Shown: positions 1-8,587, counted from the first letter of the stretch. The stretch: DNA of 62,208 nt from Oscillospiraceae bacterium (GCA_015064805.1 SVRN01000010.1:1-62208); one strand, 5' to 3'. Translations and numbers: made by a program. The notes: generated by a model not told the origin, from the letters alone.

Positions 1-2
1 GC

Positions 3-983
3 CGCGAGATCAGCTCGACCGTCGACGCCGTTCAGTCCTACTGGAACAGCGGCATTGAGGGACACGGCGTGGTCGTTCCCAAGCAGAAAAACTACCACAT
101 CGCCAAGCCCTTTGATATCTCCTACGAATGCCGCAGCGAGATGTGCATGCACATGAAGGACGCCGGCATTGACATCAACTATCATCACCCCGAGGTTGCC
201 GCTTCGGGTCAGTTTGAGATCGAGCCCCAGCTCGGCGAGGTCGTTCACATGGCCGACGCGACCATGATGATCAAGTATATCATCCACAACACGGCGCTCA
301 AGTACGGCAAGTCCGCTACCTTCATGCCCAAGCCCATCTACAGCGAGGCAGGCAGCGGTATGCACGTGCATATGCTGCTCATGAAGGACGGTCAACCCGT
401 CTTCTCGGACGACAACGGCTACGCGCATCTGTCCGAAACGGCCCACTATTTCATGGGCGGTCTGCTCAAGCACATCGCGTCTCTTTGCGCGCTGACCAAT
501 CCCTCCACCAACTCCTTCAAGCGCCTGGTTCCCGGTTTCGAAGCGCCCGTAACGATTGGCTACGCGACCTCCAACCGCTCGGCCGTCATCCGCATCCCCG
601 CTTACGCCAAGAGCCCCGACAAGCGCCGCTTTGAACTGCGTAACCCCGACGCGACCTGCAACCCCTACTTCTGCTACGCCGCCATTCTGATGGCTGGTCT
701 TGACGGTATCAAGAACAAGATCGATCCTCACGCTGAGGGCTGGGGTCCCTACGATTTCAATTTGTTCCACCTGCCCGAGGAGGAAAAGAAAAAGCTCAAG
801 GGTCTGCCCACCTCCCTTCCCGAGGCGTTGGATGCGCTCGAAGCCGACCACGATTATCTGACCGCGGGCGGTGTCTTCCCCGAGGAACTGCTTGCTAACT
901 TCATCAAGAACAAGCGCGCTGAATGCTCCGAGCTTTCCAAGATCCCCCATCCCGCCGAGTTTGACAGATATTACAACCTGTAA
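3..983 (+). CDS. glnA: Glutamine synthetase, type I, C-terminal part (5' truncated by window edge)
   Basis: Makes glutamine from glutamate, ammonia and ATP in the cytoplasm. The reading frame is open from base 3, so the gene begins before the window; about 326 residues are visible, which is roughly the C-terminal three quarters of a 440-470 aa GSI subunit. Family landmarks are clear: the ATP-site block KSATFMPKP, GSGMHVHM, the glutamate-site block NRSAVIRIP, the RRFELRNPDA arginine block, and the terminal HPAEFDRYYNL. Where E. coli has the adenylylated Tyr397 in NLYDLPPEE, this protein reads NLFHLPEEE, so adenylylation control is unlikely (inference from one alignment position). It stands alone with its own terminator. 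Confidence 0.96.
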   Translation, partial: REISSTVDAVQSYWNSGIEGHGVVVPKQKNYHIAKPFDISYECRSEMCMHMKDAGIDINYHHPEVAASGQFEIEPQLGEVVHMADATMMIKYIIHNTALKYGKSATFMPKPIYSEAGSGMHVHMLLMKDGQPVFSDDNGYAHLSETAHYFMGGLLKHIASLCALTNPSTNSFKRLVPGFEAPVTIGYATSNRSAVIRIPAYAKSPDKRRFELRNPDATCNPYFCYAAILMAGLDGIKNKIDPHAEGWGPYDFNLFHLPEEEKKKLKGLPTSLPEALDALEADHDYLTAGGVFPEELLANFIKNKRAECSELSKIPHPAEFDRYYNL

Positions 984-988
984 GATAC

Positions 989-1026
989 AAAACACCGCCG
1001 CCCACATGGGCGGCGGTTTTGTTTTT
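989..1026. terminator. Bidirectional hairpin terminator between glnA and the lipase gene
   Basis: Arms CCGCCGCCCA and TGGGCGGCGG enclose a 2-base loop, with TTTTGTTTTT on the + side and TTTTGT on the - side. It sits just after both convergent genes and so serves both. Confidence 0.9.
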
Positions 1027-1957
1027 ATGAAATAAACGAAAGGATATCCTCTCTGACCTGCTCGTAGCAGGTGTCGTTGAGAATCTCGTGGCGAGCGCCC
1101 TCGTAGACGTGGCACATCGTCACCACACCCTGCGCGCTCAACAGCTCTGCCACCTTACGCACGCCTGCACCGTAGTCGCCCACGGGGTCATCGCCGCCCG
1201 CAACCAACAGAACGGGGATGTGCTTGGGAAACGCCTTGAACCAGGCCTTTTCATTGGCCAGTTTGATTACATGAACTACGTCGTACATGCCGCTTGCCGT
1301 GAATTGGAATCCGCAGAATTTATCCTCTCGATAAGCCTTACGGCTGTCTTCTATTGTTGACAGCCAGCGCACGGGATCGCTTGCGTCCTCGTCCTCAAAG
1401 CGCTTGTTGTAGCTGCCAAAGGCGAGCTTATCCAAAAGCGGTGAGATATAGTGCCCCCCACGCAAGAGCTTAACAAGGCCTGCCGTAAGCAAGCCTGCGC
1501 CTGCCATGGGGCTGGGGCCGCCCGTGCCCATAAGGATGAGTCGGTCGGGCTGAACGTAGCCCTTTTTCGTGGCGTAGCGTACCACGAAGGACCCCATGCT
1601 GTGCCCCATCAGAACGTAGGGCAGCGAGCGAGCGCTGTCGTACTCGTTGATGATCTGCCGTGCCACCGCCGCCACGTCGCGCGCGAGCAGATCGTGACCG
1701 TTTTTGGGGGCAATATATCCCAACTCGTCATCGTCACGCGCCGTTTTTCCGTGGCCGAGATGATCGTGTCCAAAGCAAAGCCAGCCCTGCGCGGCTAGAT
1801 CGCGCATCAAGGGCTCGTAGCGAGTGATATGCTCCGCCATGCCGTGAGCAATCTGTAAAAGGCCGCGGATCTCACCCTCGGGGCGAAAAACTCGCCCGAA
1901 CAGCGTGTGTAGTCCGTCCGTCGAAGGGACGAAAACGTCCGTTTGTATCACCATCAT
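1025..1957 (-). CDS. Alpha/beta hydrolase, monoacylglycerol lipase / lysophospholipase type
   Basis: Serine hydrolase of the Hydrolase_4 (S33-like) family, likely cleaving monoacylglycerols or lysophospholipids. The oxyanion motif HGMAEHITRY, the nucleophile elbow GHSMGS, an acidic residue in GGDDPVG and the catalytic His in GARHEIL give a complete triad. No signal peptide is seen, so it should be cytoplasmic. I chose the ATG at 1957 (310 aa): it lies one base beyond the glpK stop codon (TGATATGATG), with GAGG-rich sequence upstream as ribosome binding site, implying translational coupling to glpK. A longer in-frame start at 2002 would lie inside glpK. Pairing with glpK suggests that released glycerol is phosphorylated; the true substrate is not known. 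Confidence 0.88.
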   Translation of the reverse strand: MMVIQTDVFVPSTDGLHTLFGRVFRPEGEIRGLLQIAHGMAEHITRYEPLMRDLAAQGWLCFGHDHLGHGKTARDDDELGYIAPKNGHDLLARDVAAVARQIINEYDSARSLPYVLMGHSMGSFVVRYATKKGYVQPDRLILMGTGGPSPMAGAGLLTAGLVKLLRGGHYISPLLDKLAFGSYNKRFEDEDASDPVRWLSTIEDSRKAYREDKFCGFQFTASGMYDVVHVIKLANEKAWFKAFPKHIPVLLVAGGDDPVGDYGAGVRKVAELLSAQGVVTMCHVYEGARHEILNDTCYEQVREDILSFIS

Positions 1958-1958
1958 A

Positions 1959-3467
1959 TCACGCCTCACCCTCTGCGAACGCGCGGCAAGCCTTGACGGC
2001 ACAGTGCCAGCCGTTCAATCTCTGTCGGCGCGCGGTCTCACCAATGGCAGGCGAAAACGTCTTGCCTGCCGACACGTTATGCTTCAGCTCCTCGCGGTCA
2101 TGATAAAAGCCGACCGCCAGTCCTGCAAGATACGCCGCGCCTGCCGCCGTTGCCTCGGGATTGGCGGAGCGCTCCACCTCAATGCCCGAGAGATCGCTTT
2201 GCATCTGCATGAGCAGGTCGTTAGCCGATGCGCCACCGTCGACGCGGAGTCTTGCGATCTCACCCACGCCCATCGCGTGCATATCGGCATCCATGGCATG
2301 CAGTACGTCCTCGGTCTGGTAGGCGATTGACTCGAGCGCCGCGCGGACGACGTGGGCTCTTCCCGCCCCTGCCGTCAATCCGAGAATACTGCCGCGTGCG
2401 TGCATATCCCAATAGGGCGCGCCAAGTCCTGCAAAGGCGGGCACGACGTACACGCCTGCGCTGTCCTTTGCCTGCAACGCCACCGCCTCGCTCTCCTTGG
2501 CACTATCGATCAACTTCATTTCGTCGCGCAGCCAACGCACTACGGCACCGCCGACGAACACACTGCCCTCCAGGGCGTATTCGATGGGCTTGCCTGCTTC
2601 GGTCGCAGCGATGGTGGTAAGCAAGCCCTGCTTGCTGTGTACCGCCTGCTCGCCCGTATGCGCCAGCAAAAAGCAGCCCGTACCGTAGGTATTCTTGGCC
2701 TCACCCGCTTCAAAGCAGCATTGACCGAACAGAGCTGCCTGCTGGTCGCCCGCAATACCCGCGATGGGCAATTGGGAGCCCATGCACTCAAAATAGCCGT
2801 AGATCTCACTACTGCTCTTGATCTCGGGCAAAATATCGCGCGGAATGTCCAGAATATCCAGCATACGCGGCTCCCACTCGCCCGTATGTACGTTACACAG
2901 CATGGTGCGCGAGGCGTTGGTGCGGTCGGTCACGAAAATTCTACCCTCGCTCAGCTTATAGATCAGCCAGCTGTCCACCGTGCCGACCATCAAATGCCCT
3001 TCCTTCGCCAGTTGCTTGGCGCCGCGCACGTTGTCCAGCATCCATTTGATCTTGGTACCGCTGAAATAAGGGTCAAGGCGAAGACCCGTCAGCGCGCTGA
3101 TCTCCTCGGCGTAGCCCGCCTGATCCAGGGCACGGCAGATATCGGCCGTGCGGCGGCATTGCCACACGATCGCGTTACAAATGGGCTTGCCCGTGCGTCT
3201 GTCCCACGCGACCACAGTTTCACGCTGGTTGGTCACACCAACGGCGGCAATCTCATCGGGATCAATGCCGCTCTTGGCGATACATTCGGTCAGCGCGGCG
3301 TACTGATTGGCGTAGATGTCCATGGGATCCTGTTCGACCCAACCCGGATGGGGATAGATCTGGGCGATCTCGTGCTGTGCCATGGAAATGATATTCGAAT
3401 GGCGGTCAAACAAGATCGCGCGGGCGCTGGTCGTTCCCTCGTCAAGGGCAAGAATGTATTGTTTCAT
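1959..3467 (-). CDS. glpK: Glycerol kinase
   Basis: Phosphorylates glycerol with ATP to sn-glycerol 3-phosphate; FGGY carbohydrate kinase family. The N-terminal phosphate motif LALDEGTTSARAILFD, the glycerol-binding WVEQDP, the block GVTNQRET, GIAGDQQAALFGQ and the C-terminal LRVDGGASANDLLMQ are all present, and the length of about 502 aa is normal for the family. I chose the ATG at 3467 rather than the GTG at 3476, because AGGAG at 3480-3476 sits 8 bases before it. A strong promoter lies upstream, and the lipase gene follows immediately, so the two form an operon. No glycerol facilitator gene is visible nearby. Confidence 0.97.
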   Translation of the reverse strand: MKQYILALDEGTTSARAILFDRHSNIISMAQHEIAQIYPHPGWVEQDPMDIYANQYAALTECIAKSGIDPDEIAAVGVTNQRETVVAWDRRTGKPICNAIVWQCRRTADICRALDQAGYAEEISALTGLRLDPYFSGTKIKWMLDNVRGAKQLAKEGHLMVGTVDSWLIYKLSEGRIFVTDRTNASRTMLCNVHTGEWEPRMLDILDIPRDILPEIKSSSEIYGYFECMGSQLPIAGIAGDQQAALFGQCCFEAGEAKNTYGTGCFLLAHTGEQAVHSKQGLLTTIAATEAGKPIEYALEGSVFVGGAVVRWLRDEMKLIDSAKESEAVALQAKDSAGVYVVPAFAGLGAPYWDMHARGSILGLTAGAGRAHVVRAALESIAYQTEDVLHAMDADMHAMGVGEIARLRVDGGASANDLLMQMQSDLSGIEVERSANPEATAAGAAYLAGLAVGFYHDREELKHNVSAGKTFSPAIGETARRQRLNGWHCAVKACRAFAEGEA

Positions 3468-3501
3468 GGGGTTCACTCCTCATCATAGCATTTCTGTATT
3501 A

Positions 3502-3529
3502 ATTATAACACATCGGCAAAAAATGTCAA
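3502..3529 (-). promoter_or_regulatory. Sigma-A promoter of glpK
   Basis: On the minus strand TTGACA (3529-3524) and TATAAT (3507-3502) are separated by 16 bases, about 35 bases before the glpK start. Both hexamers match consensus exactly. Confidence 0.88.
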
Positions 3530-3576
3530 GGCGAAGATCCCTCTCCCGTCAAGGTGTGACTTTTTCGCCAAAATTG

Positions 3577-3605
3577 TTGCAATCCTTCGTCCCTTGTGCT
3601 ATAAT
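3577..3605 (+). promoter_or_regulatory. Sigma-A promoter of the secreted nuclease gene
   Basis: TTGCAA, 17 bases, then TATAAT, with an extended -10 TG two bases upstream. It is divergent from the glpK promoter, leaving about 50 bases between the two -35 boxes. Confidence 0.85.
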
Positions 3606-3635
3606 GTCGATATCCTTGATGAAACGGAGACCGTT

Positions 3636-4940
3636 ATGAATCAACATATCAAACGCGCGGCTCTTATGCTGGCGGTCTTACTGCTGATCTGCAGTCTTTG
3701 CCTGCCCTCCTTCGCCGCACCCGCAAGCTACAGTACGTCCAAAAACAGCGGCGTGCGCGACGAGGTTTGCCAGACGCTTGACGGCACCTCGGCAGACGCG
3801 TACTATACTCAAAGCTACACCTACGATTCTCTTTCGCAGCTATCGGAGACCGAGCTGCTTTTAGCGCTCCGCACGCTGATGACCTCAACCCATAAGAAAA
3901 AGACCTCCTACAGCGATTGCCGCGACATGAGCGTCAATACCGACTGTCAAAACGCTGACGGCTCCATCACGCTGCTCTACACCTCCGTCGTCGTCAAGAG
4001 AAGCGACTTTATCGGCTCGGGCAGCATCGGCTGGAACCGTGAGCACGTCTGGCCCAAGAGCCTGGGCGGCTTTGATAACGAGGGCGCCGGCGCCGATCTT
4101 CATCACGTGCGTCCCGACGACGTGACCACCAACGCCGTTCGCGCCAACGATAAATACGGCAACGTAACCGGCGGCAAGGACGTAAAAGGCTCGTCCTTGG
4201 TCAGCGGCGCCGTGGGCGGCAAGTCCGGCGGTGGGTATTTTGAACCGCTTGACAACGTCAAGGGTGACGTCGCCCGCATCTGCCTGTACGTTTACGTCCG
4301 CTACGGCGGCGAGCTCGCCCAGTGCAACAAGATCACCAACGTCTTCCAAAGCGTCGACGTTCTGCTCGAGTGGTGCGCACTTGACCCCGTGGATACCTGG
4401 GAAATGGGCCGCAACGAGGTCGTCGGTGCCATTCAAGGCAATCGAAACGTCTTTATCGACTACCCCGAATACGCTTGGCTCCTGTTCGGCAAGGAGATCC
4501 CTGCCGATATGACCACCCCCTCGGGCATGGCGAAAGTTCCCGATGAACCCACCGTTCCCGACGAGCCCTGCAAGCACGAGCAGACCGAGGTGCGCGGTGC
4601 GATCGCCGCAAGCTGCACCAAGGAGGGCTACACGGGTGACACCTACTGCGCAGGCTGTGGTGAAAAGCTGTCGACCGGCCGCGTCATTTCCACCGAAGAA
4701 GGACACAAATTCAGCGATTGGATCGACGACGGCTACGGCAATCTTTCCCGCATCTGCACCGTCTGCGCTACGTTGCAGTACGATGAGAGTAACAGCAATA
4801 ACAACCAACCTACCACGCCTCCCACCACCGGTGAGCAGCCGACGGGCGGCTGTAAGTCCGTGCTGTTTGTCAGCCTTTCCCCCATGCTACCTGCCGTTGT
4901 CGGCGCGTGGCTGTTCTTGAGAAAAAAAGAGCGTAAATAA
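3636..4940 (+). CDS. Secreted, membrane-tethered endonuclease I family protein
   Basis: Probable extracellular nuclease of the Endonuclease_1 (EndA) family, degrading nucleic acid at the cell surface. The start at 3636 has GGAGA upstream and begins a signal peptide ending near PSFAAP. The nuclease core carries the family's NREHVWPKS block with the catalytic His, then DLHHVRP, and an NAVRANDKYGNV block. After it come cysteine pairs (CKHE, CTKEG, CAGCG, CTVC) with an EEGHKFSDW stretch, a small repeat type common in clostridial secreted proteins that could bind zinc. The C-terminus has a Thr/Pro linker, a hydrophobic segment and KKERK, so the protein is tethered by a C-terminal membrane anchor. 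There is no LPxTG motif. Total 434 aa. Confidence 0.85.
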   Translation: MNQHIKRAALMLAVLLLICSLCLPSFAAPASYSTSKNSGVRDEVCQTLDGTSADAYYTQSYTYDSLSQLSETELLLALRTLMTSTHKKKTSYSDCRDMSVNTDCQNADGSITLLYTSVVVKRSDFIGSGSIGWNREHVWPKSLGGFDNEGAGADLHHVRPDDVTTNAVRANDKYGNVTGGKDVKGSSLVSGAVGGKSGGGYFEPLDNVKGDVARICLYVYVRYGGELAQCNKITNVFQSVDVLLEWCALDPVDTWEMGRNEVVGAIQGNRNVFIDYPEYAWLLFGKEIPADMTTPSGMAKVPDEPTVPDEPCKHEQTEVRGAIAASCTKEGYTGDTYCAGCGEKLSTGRVISTEEGHKFSDWIDDGYGNLSRICTVCATLQYDESNSNNNQPTTPPTTGEQPTGGCKSVLFVSLSPMLPAVVGAWLFLRKKERK

Positions 4941-4952
4941 CGCAGACCGCAA

Positions 4953-4990
4953 GCCTCGCATGACGATCTCGCCATGCGAGGCTGTTTTTT
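4953..4990 (+). terminator. Rho-independent terminator after the nuclease gene
   Basis: Arms GCCTCGCATG and CATGCGAGGC, a 10-base loop, then TGTTTTTTG. Confidence 0.9.
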
Positions 4991-5001
4991 GCGCGCAGCT
5001 C

Positions 5002-5030
5002 TTGCTTTTTGGCGCGATCTGTGGTACAAT
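5002..5030 (+). promoter_or_regulatory. Sigma-A promoter of coaX
   Basis: TTGCTT, 17 bases, TACAAT, ending 34 bases before the coaX start codon. Confidence 0.78.
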
Positions 5031-5064
5031 AATCAAGTATCGATCTCGGAAGGAGGCAGACCGT

Positions 5065-5829
5065 ATGATCCTTGCCATTGACATCGGCAATACCAACATC
5101 ACGTTGGGCGGCTTTGACGGCGATGCGTTGACCTTTGTTTCCCGCATTTCAACCAACACCACGCAGACCGCCGACGAATACGCGTCCAAAATTTTGCACA
5201 CGCTCGCACTTCACAAGGTTGATCGGGCCATCGTCAAGGGTGCGATCATTTCGTCCGTCGTGCCGCCTCTGAACAGCGTACTCAAAAAGGCCATCCGCTT
5301 TATTTACGACGTCGAGCCCTTGCTCGTCGGTCCGGGCGTCAAAACGGGCCTCAAAATCCATTGTGATAACCCTGCCTCGGTCGGTGCAGATCTCATCTGC
5401 GCTTGCGTCGCGGCGCATCATCTCTACGGCAGTCCTTCCTTGATCGTTGACATGGGCACCGCCACCAAAATGATGGTCGTGGACAAGACGGGCGCCTTTA
5501 TCGGCGTATCCATCATTCCCGGTGTGCTGATGGGCTTGAAGGCACTGTCCTCGGGCACCGCGCAGCTTCCCCAGGTCAGCCTGGAGGCACCGCGCAGCGT
5601 CCTCGGCAAAAACACGGTTGATTGCATGCGCTCGGGCGTTGTCTTTGGTAACGCGAGTATGATCGACGCGATGATCGACCGCATCAACGAGGAAATGGGC
5701 GAGACGCTTCCCGTTCTCGCAACGGGCGGTCTGGCATCGACCATCGTCTGCCATTGCAAGCACGATATCACCTTGGACGACAGCCTCGTTCTCAAGGGAC
5801 TGAACATTCTTTACACAAAAAACAACTGA
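5065..5829 (+). CDS. coaX: Type III pantothenate kinase
   Basis: Catalyses the first step of coenzyme A synthesis, ATP-dependent phosphorylation of pantothenate, in the cytoplasm; the type III enzyme is the acetate/sugar kinase-fold version. The phosphate motif LAIDIGNTNITLG opens the protein, then VGADLICACVAA (the usual GADR motif reads GADL here), the catalytic IVDMGTATK, IIPGVLMGLKAL and the C-terminal LATGGLA. The start at 5065 is set by AAGGAGG 8 bases upstream, giving 254 aa, the family norm. The neighbouring ECF S component suggests a pantothenate salvage pair. Confidence 0.95.
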   Translation: MILAIDIGNTNITLGGFDGDALTFVSRISTNTTQTADEYASKILHTLALHKVDRAIVKGAIISSVVPPLNSVLKKAIRFIYDVEPLLVGPGVKTGLKIHCDNPASVGADLICACVAAHHLYGSPSLIVDMGTATKMMVVDKTGAFIGVSIIPGVLMGLKALSSGTAQLPQVSLEAPRSVLGKNTVDCMRSGVVFGNASMIDAMIDRINEEMGETLPVLATGGLASTIVCHCKHDITLDDSLVLKGLNILYTKNN

Positions 5830-5916
5830 ATATTGCTTTGTATATTGCTCCGAACGGAGTACATATAAATTTTGATGCGTTGCACCGCGCAAGCGGGCGA
5901 CAGCAAGGAGGTTTTC

Positions 5917-6513
5917 ATGAAAGCAAGCAACAAAAGAGCCATGTCGACCAAGACGATGGTGCTTATGGCGATGCTGACCGCGTTAGTCGTGATATTGACG
6001 TATGCAGGTAGCTTTATCCGTCTGAGCCCCATGGTCACCGTTTCACTGACACTGGTTCCCATCGTACTAGGCGCCGTGCTATGCGGCGTATGGGGCGGTA
6101 GCTGGCTGGGACTTGTCAACGCCATCGTTATTCTGGCGTCGGGGCAAGCGGCGTTTTTCTTCGGCATCTCGCCTGCGGGCACCGTGGTCGTCGTACTGGC
6201 CAAGGGCACGCTGTGCGGTCTGGCCGCGGCACTTCTCTATCGGCTGATCAGCCGCTGGAACAAGTACGTCGCCGTCGTCAGCGCCGCCATCATTTGTCCC
6301 GTCGTCAACACGGGCATTTATCTGATCGGCTGTCTGACGGTATTCTTCAGCGCCATTGAAGGCATGATCGGCGAGGCAATGCCCTCCGTCATGAGCGTGC
6401 TGATCTACGGCATGGGTCTGGTCAATTTCCCCTTTGAGCTGCTGTTCAATATCGTACTTTGCCCCGTCATTTACCGATTGATCAAGCTGCTTCCCAAATT
6501 TGCTCACGATTAA
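5917..6513 (+). CDS. ECF transporter S component, possibly for pantothenate
   Basis: Small integral membrane substrate-binding subunit of an energy-coupling-factor vitamin transporter. The 198-aa product has about five to six hydrophobic segments and the S-component N-terminal pattern TKTMVLMAMLTALVVILT, followed by a proline-poor loop and VPIVLGAVLCGVWGG, typical of the PF12822-type family. The start at 5917 has AAGGAGG upstream. It lies 87 bases after coaX on the same strand and probably shares its transcript. Substrate assignment to pantothenate rests only on that neighbourhood; the energising EcfA/EcfT module is not in this window. Confidence 0.8.
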   Translation: MKASNKRAMSTKTMVLMAMLTALVVILTYAGSFIRLSPMVTVSLTLVPIVLGAVLCGVWGGSWLGLVNAIVILASGQAAFFFGISPAGTVVVVLAKGTLCGLAAALLYRLISRWNKYVAVVSAAIICPVVNTGIYLIGCLTVFFSAIEGMIGEAMPSVMSVLIYGMGLVNFPFELLFNIVLCPVIYRLIKLLPKFAHD

Positions 6514-6522
6514 ATCAAAATC

Positions 6523-6556
6523 AAATCGGAAGGATTTTTTCCTTCCGATTTTTCTT
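6523..6556 (+). terminator. Terminator after the ECF S gene
   Basis: Arms AAATCGGAAGG and CCTTCCGATTT, loop ATTTTTT, followed by TTCTTTT. It separates coaX-ECF from tdk-udk. Confidence 0.9.
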
Positions 6557-6563
6557 TTCCCTC

Positions 6564-6592
6564 TTGCCCGAGGCAAAAAAGTATGGTATACT
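6564..6592 (+). promoter_or_regulatory. Sigma-A promoter of tdk-udk
   Basis: TTGCCC, 17 bases, TATACT, located 42 bases before the tdk start. Confidence 0.75.
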
Positions 6593-6634
6593 GAATACGA
6601 TAATTCCCGACCGTTCGACACGAAAGGACACGAC

Positions 6635-7219
6635 ATGGCAAAATTATACTTCAAATACGGCGCGATGGGCTCGTCCAAGACGGCAAACGCCCTGATCACC
6701 AAATTCAACTACGAGGAGCGCGGCATGAAGGTGTGGCTTATCAAGCCCTCCATCGACGACCGCGACGGCGCCAACACCATTCGCTCGCGTATCGGTCTGC
6801 AGGCAGACGCGCGCGTCATCACTCCCGATATGAACGTATACGACGAGTTCTCGCGTCTTGAGAATTACCACGTCATCATCGCGGACGAGTGCCAGTTCTT
6901 CACCGCCGAGCAGATCGATCAGCTCAGGCGCGTGGTGGACAAGCTGGGCATCCCCGTTCTCTGCTTTGGTCTGCGCACCGACTTTTTGACCCATATGTTC
7001 GAGGGCAGCCGCCGCCTCTTTGAGGTTGCCGATTCCATCACCGAAATCAAGACCATCTGTACCTGCGGCAAAAAAGCCATCGTCAACGCCCGCATCGACA
7101 GCACGGGACGCGTGGTGACCGTAGGCGGTCAGATCATGTTGGGCGGCAACGACTCCTACGTTGCCATGTGCCATAGCTGCTGGAAGCGCGCCATCGAAGA
7201 GCAAAGCACCAAAAAGTGA
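6635..7219 (+). CDS. tdk: Thymidine kinase
   Basis: Salvage enzyme that phosphorylates thymidine to dTMP; type II TK1 family. The P-loop is GAMGSSKTANAL, the Walker B/catalytic block is VIIADECQFF, and a zinc site is seen in CTCGKKA with a second Cys near the C-terminal MCHSCW. Length of 194 aa fits the family. The start at 6635 follows AAAGGA by 8 bases; a longer upstream frame runs through the terminator and is not real. udk starts 10 bases after its stop codon, so the two nucleoside kinases form an operon for pyrimidine salvage. Confidence 0.95.
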   Translation: MAKLYFKYGAMGSSKTANALITKFNYEERGMKVWLIKPSIDDRDGANTIRSRIGLQADARVITPDMNVYDEFSRLENYHVIIADECQFFTAEQIDQLRRVVDKLGIPVLCFGLRTDFLTHMFEGSRRLFEVADSITEIKTICTCGKKAIVNARIDSTGRVVTVGGQIMLGGNDSYVAMCHSCWKRAIEEQSTKK

Positions 7220-7229
7220 GGATGATATC

Positions 7230-7859
7230 ATGACCAAAAACGAAAGCATTCTCATCATCGGCGTGGCAGGCGGCACGGGAAGCGGCAAGACCACGCTGGC
7301 GGCCCATATTGCCAAAGCCTTTGGCGATCGCGTGGCCGTCATCACCCACGACAGCTACTACCGCGCCCAGAACGACAAGACCTACGAGGAGCGCTGTTTG
7401 CAAAACTACGACCATCCCGACGCCTTTGAGACCGAGCTGCTCTGCGCACATCTGGAGCAACTGTGCCAAGGGAACGCCGTGGACGTTCCCGTCTACGACT
7501 ACACCGTCCACAACCGTTCGGATCGAACGGTGCGCGTTGAGCCTCGCGCCGTTATCGTTCTGGAGGGCATCCTGCTTTTGTCCGACGAAACGTTGCGCAG
7601 TATGATGGATCTCAAAATATTCGTCGACACCGACGCGGACGAGCGCATTCTGCGCCGCATCGTGCGCGACACCAAGGAGCGCGGACGCTCGCTGGAGTCG
7701 GTCATCACCCAATACCTGACCACCGTCAAGCCCATGCACGAGGCCTTCGTTGAGCCCTACAAGCGCTATGCCGACATCATCGTTCCCTGTGGCGGCAATA
7801 ATCCTGCCGCGCTGGATATGATCATCACGCGCATAAAAAAGCAACTTGGCGATCTGTAA
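7230..7859 (+). CDS. udk: Uridine kinase
   Basis: Phosphorylates uridine and cytidine to UMP and CMP. The P-loop GVAGGTGSGKTT starts near residue 11, followed by HDSYYR, the NYDHPDAFE substrate block, VPVYDYTVHNR and VLEGILLL. At 209 aa it is normal length. The ATG at 7230 uses GTGAGG, which overlaps the tdk stop codon, as ribosome binding site. Together with tdk and the uracil phosphoribosyltransferase gene at 14181-14813 it shows an active pyrimidine salvage set. Confidence 0.95.
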   Translation: MTKNESILIIGVAGGTGSGKTTLAAHIAKAFGDRVAVITHDSYYRAQNDKTYEERCLQNYDHPDAFETELLCAHLEQLCQGNAVDVPVYDYTVHNRSDRTVRVEPRAVIVLEGILLLSDETLRSMMDLKIFVDTDADERILRRIVRDTKERGRSLESVITQYLTTVKPMHEAFVEPYKRYADIIVPCGGNNPAALDMIITRIKKQLGDL

Positions 7860-7861
7860 GC

Positions 7862-7903
7862 AAAAAAGTACGTCTGCACGTATTTGTGCAGACGTACTTT
7901 TTA
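7862..7903. terminator. Bidirectional terminator between udk and a convergent gene
   Basis: Arms AAGTACGTCTGCAC and GTGCAGACGTACTT with a 5-base loop, T runs on both strands. Confidence 0.92.
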
Positions 7904-8524
7904 TTTTACGCCATCGGCGCCATCCTCGCGGCCTGTCTTAAGCTCTCCGAGTTCAAAGCGATCACAAGGATATACGTAAGCAATATCGTAATAGCCTTGC
8001 AGGCAGACGAAGAAAAACTTCTCTCCCTGCGTCGAGCTGTTTTCGAGCCCCGACTGGCTCATGTAATAGTCTTGGCTCCAAGGATAGTGCACCTCAACCG
8101 AGGGCACTCGCCAGCTGCCGCCACCCTCAAAATGGAAGAAGGCAACCGTTTTGGTCTCGTCCAAATAGCCTTGGTTACGATAGCTAACGGTGGTATGCGG
8201 CTCGTAAATGACTTCTCTTGCAATATGGCTCAGTGTTTCCACAGAAATGGAAATGTCTCCTCGATCAATGGCCGCCGAGATCATTCGCATGGTATTGCGA
8301 TGTGCCCTCAAATCTCTGATAAAACGAACGACCTCGATCGATGACAGCGAAAAGATCAGCAGTCCCACCCAGACACGCTTTGTTAAGATGGCCATCAGCA
8401 CCGCAATCATAGTAATGGGAACGATATACGTTAAGCGAAAATCCACGCGGTTGGACATATAAAAGTCCGCCATTTTCTTCAGATCCGCTTTGATATTGGC
8501 CAGCTTCAATGCTTCCTTTTTCAT
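7901..8524 (-). CDS. Uncharacterised membrane protein
   Basis: I do not recognise this 207-aa protein. A charged N-terminal stretch is followed by two adjacent hydrophobic segments (about residues 31-65) and then a soluble C-terminal part of some 140 residues with conserved-looking aromatics (VAFFHFEGGG, VEVHYPWSQDYY). The start at 8524 has AAGGCGGTGAG upstream and a consensus-like promoter before that, so it is expressed alone. The layout, a two-helix hairpin with a cytosolic domain, resembles small PH-domain-like membrane proteins, but I cannot claim homology. Confidence 0.7.
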   Translation of the reverse strand: MKKEALKLANIKADLKKMADFYMSNRVDFRLTYIVPITMIAVLMAILTKRVWVGLLIFSLSSIEVVRFIRDLRAHRNTMRMISAAIDRGDISISVETLSHIAREVIYEPHTTVSYRNQGYLDETKTVAFFHFEGGGSWRVPSVEVHYPWSQDYYMSQSGLENSSTQGEKFFFVCLQGYYDIAYVYPCDRFELGELKTGREDGADGVK

Positions 8525-8547
8525 GCTCTCACCGCCTTTCGTTTTCT

Positions 8548-8576
8548 ATTGTATCACAATCCGCGCAAAACGTCAA
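8548..8576 (-). promoter_or_regulatory. Sigma-A promoter of the 7901-8524 gene
   Basis: Minus strand TTGACG, 17 bases, TACAAT. Confidence 0.8.
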
Positions 8577-8587
8577 GTAAAATGAGT

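Noticed and set aside
2352-3488. A 378-codon plus-strand frame opposite glpK
   Set aside because: Antisense shadow of a highly conserved gene; no ribosome binding site and low-complexity His/Arg-rich translation.
3636-4940. Sortase-anchored nuclease
   Set aside because: The C-terminal hydrophobic segment and KKERK tail are present, but there is no LPxTG or similar pentapeptide.
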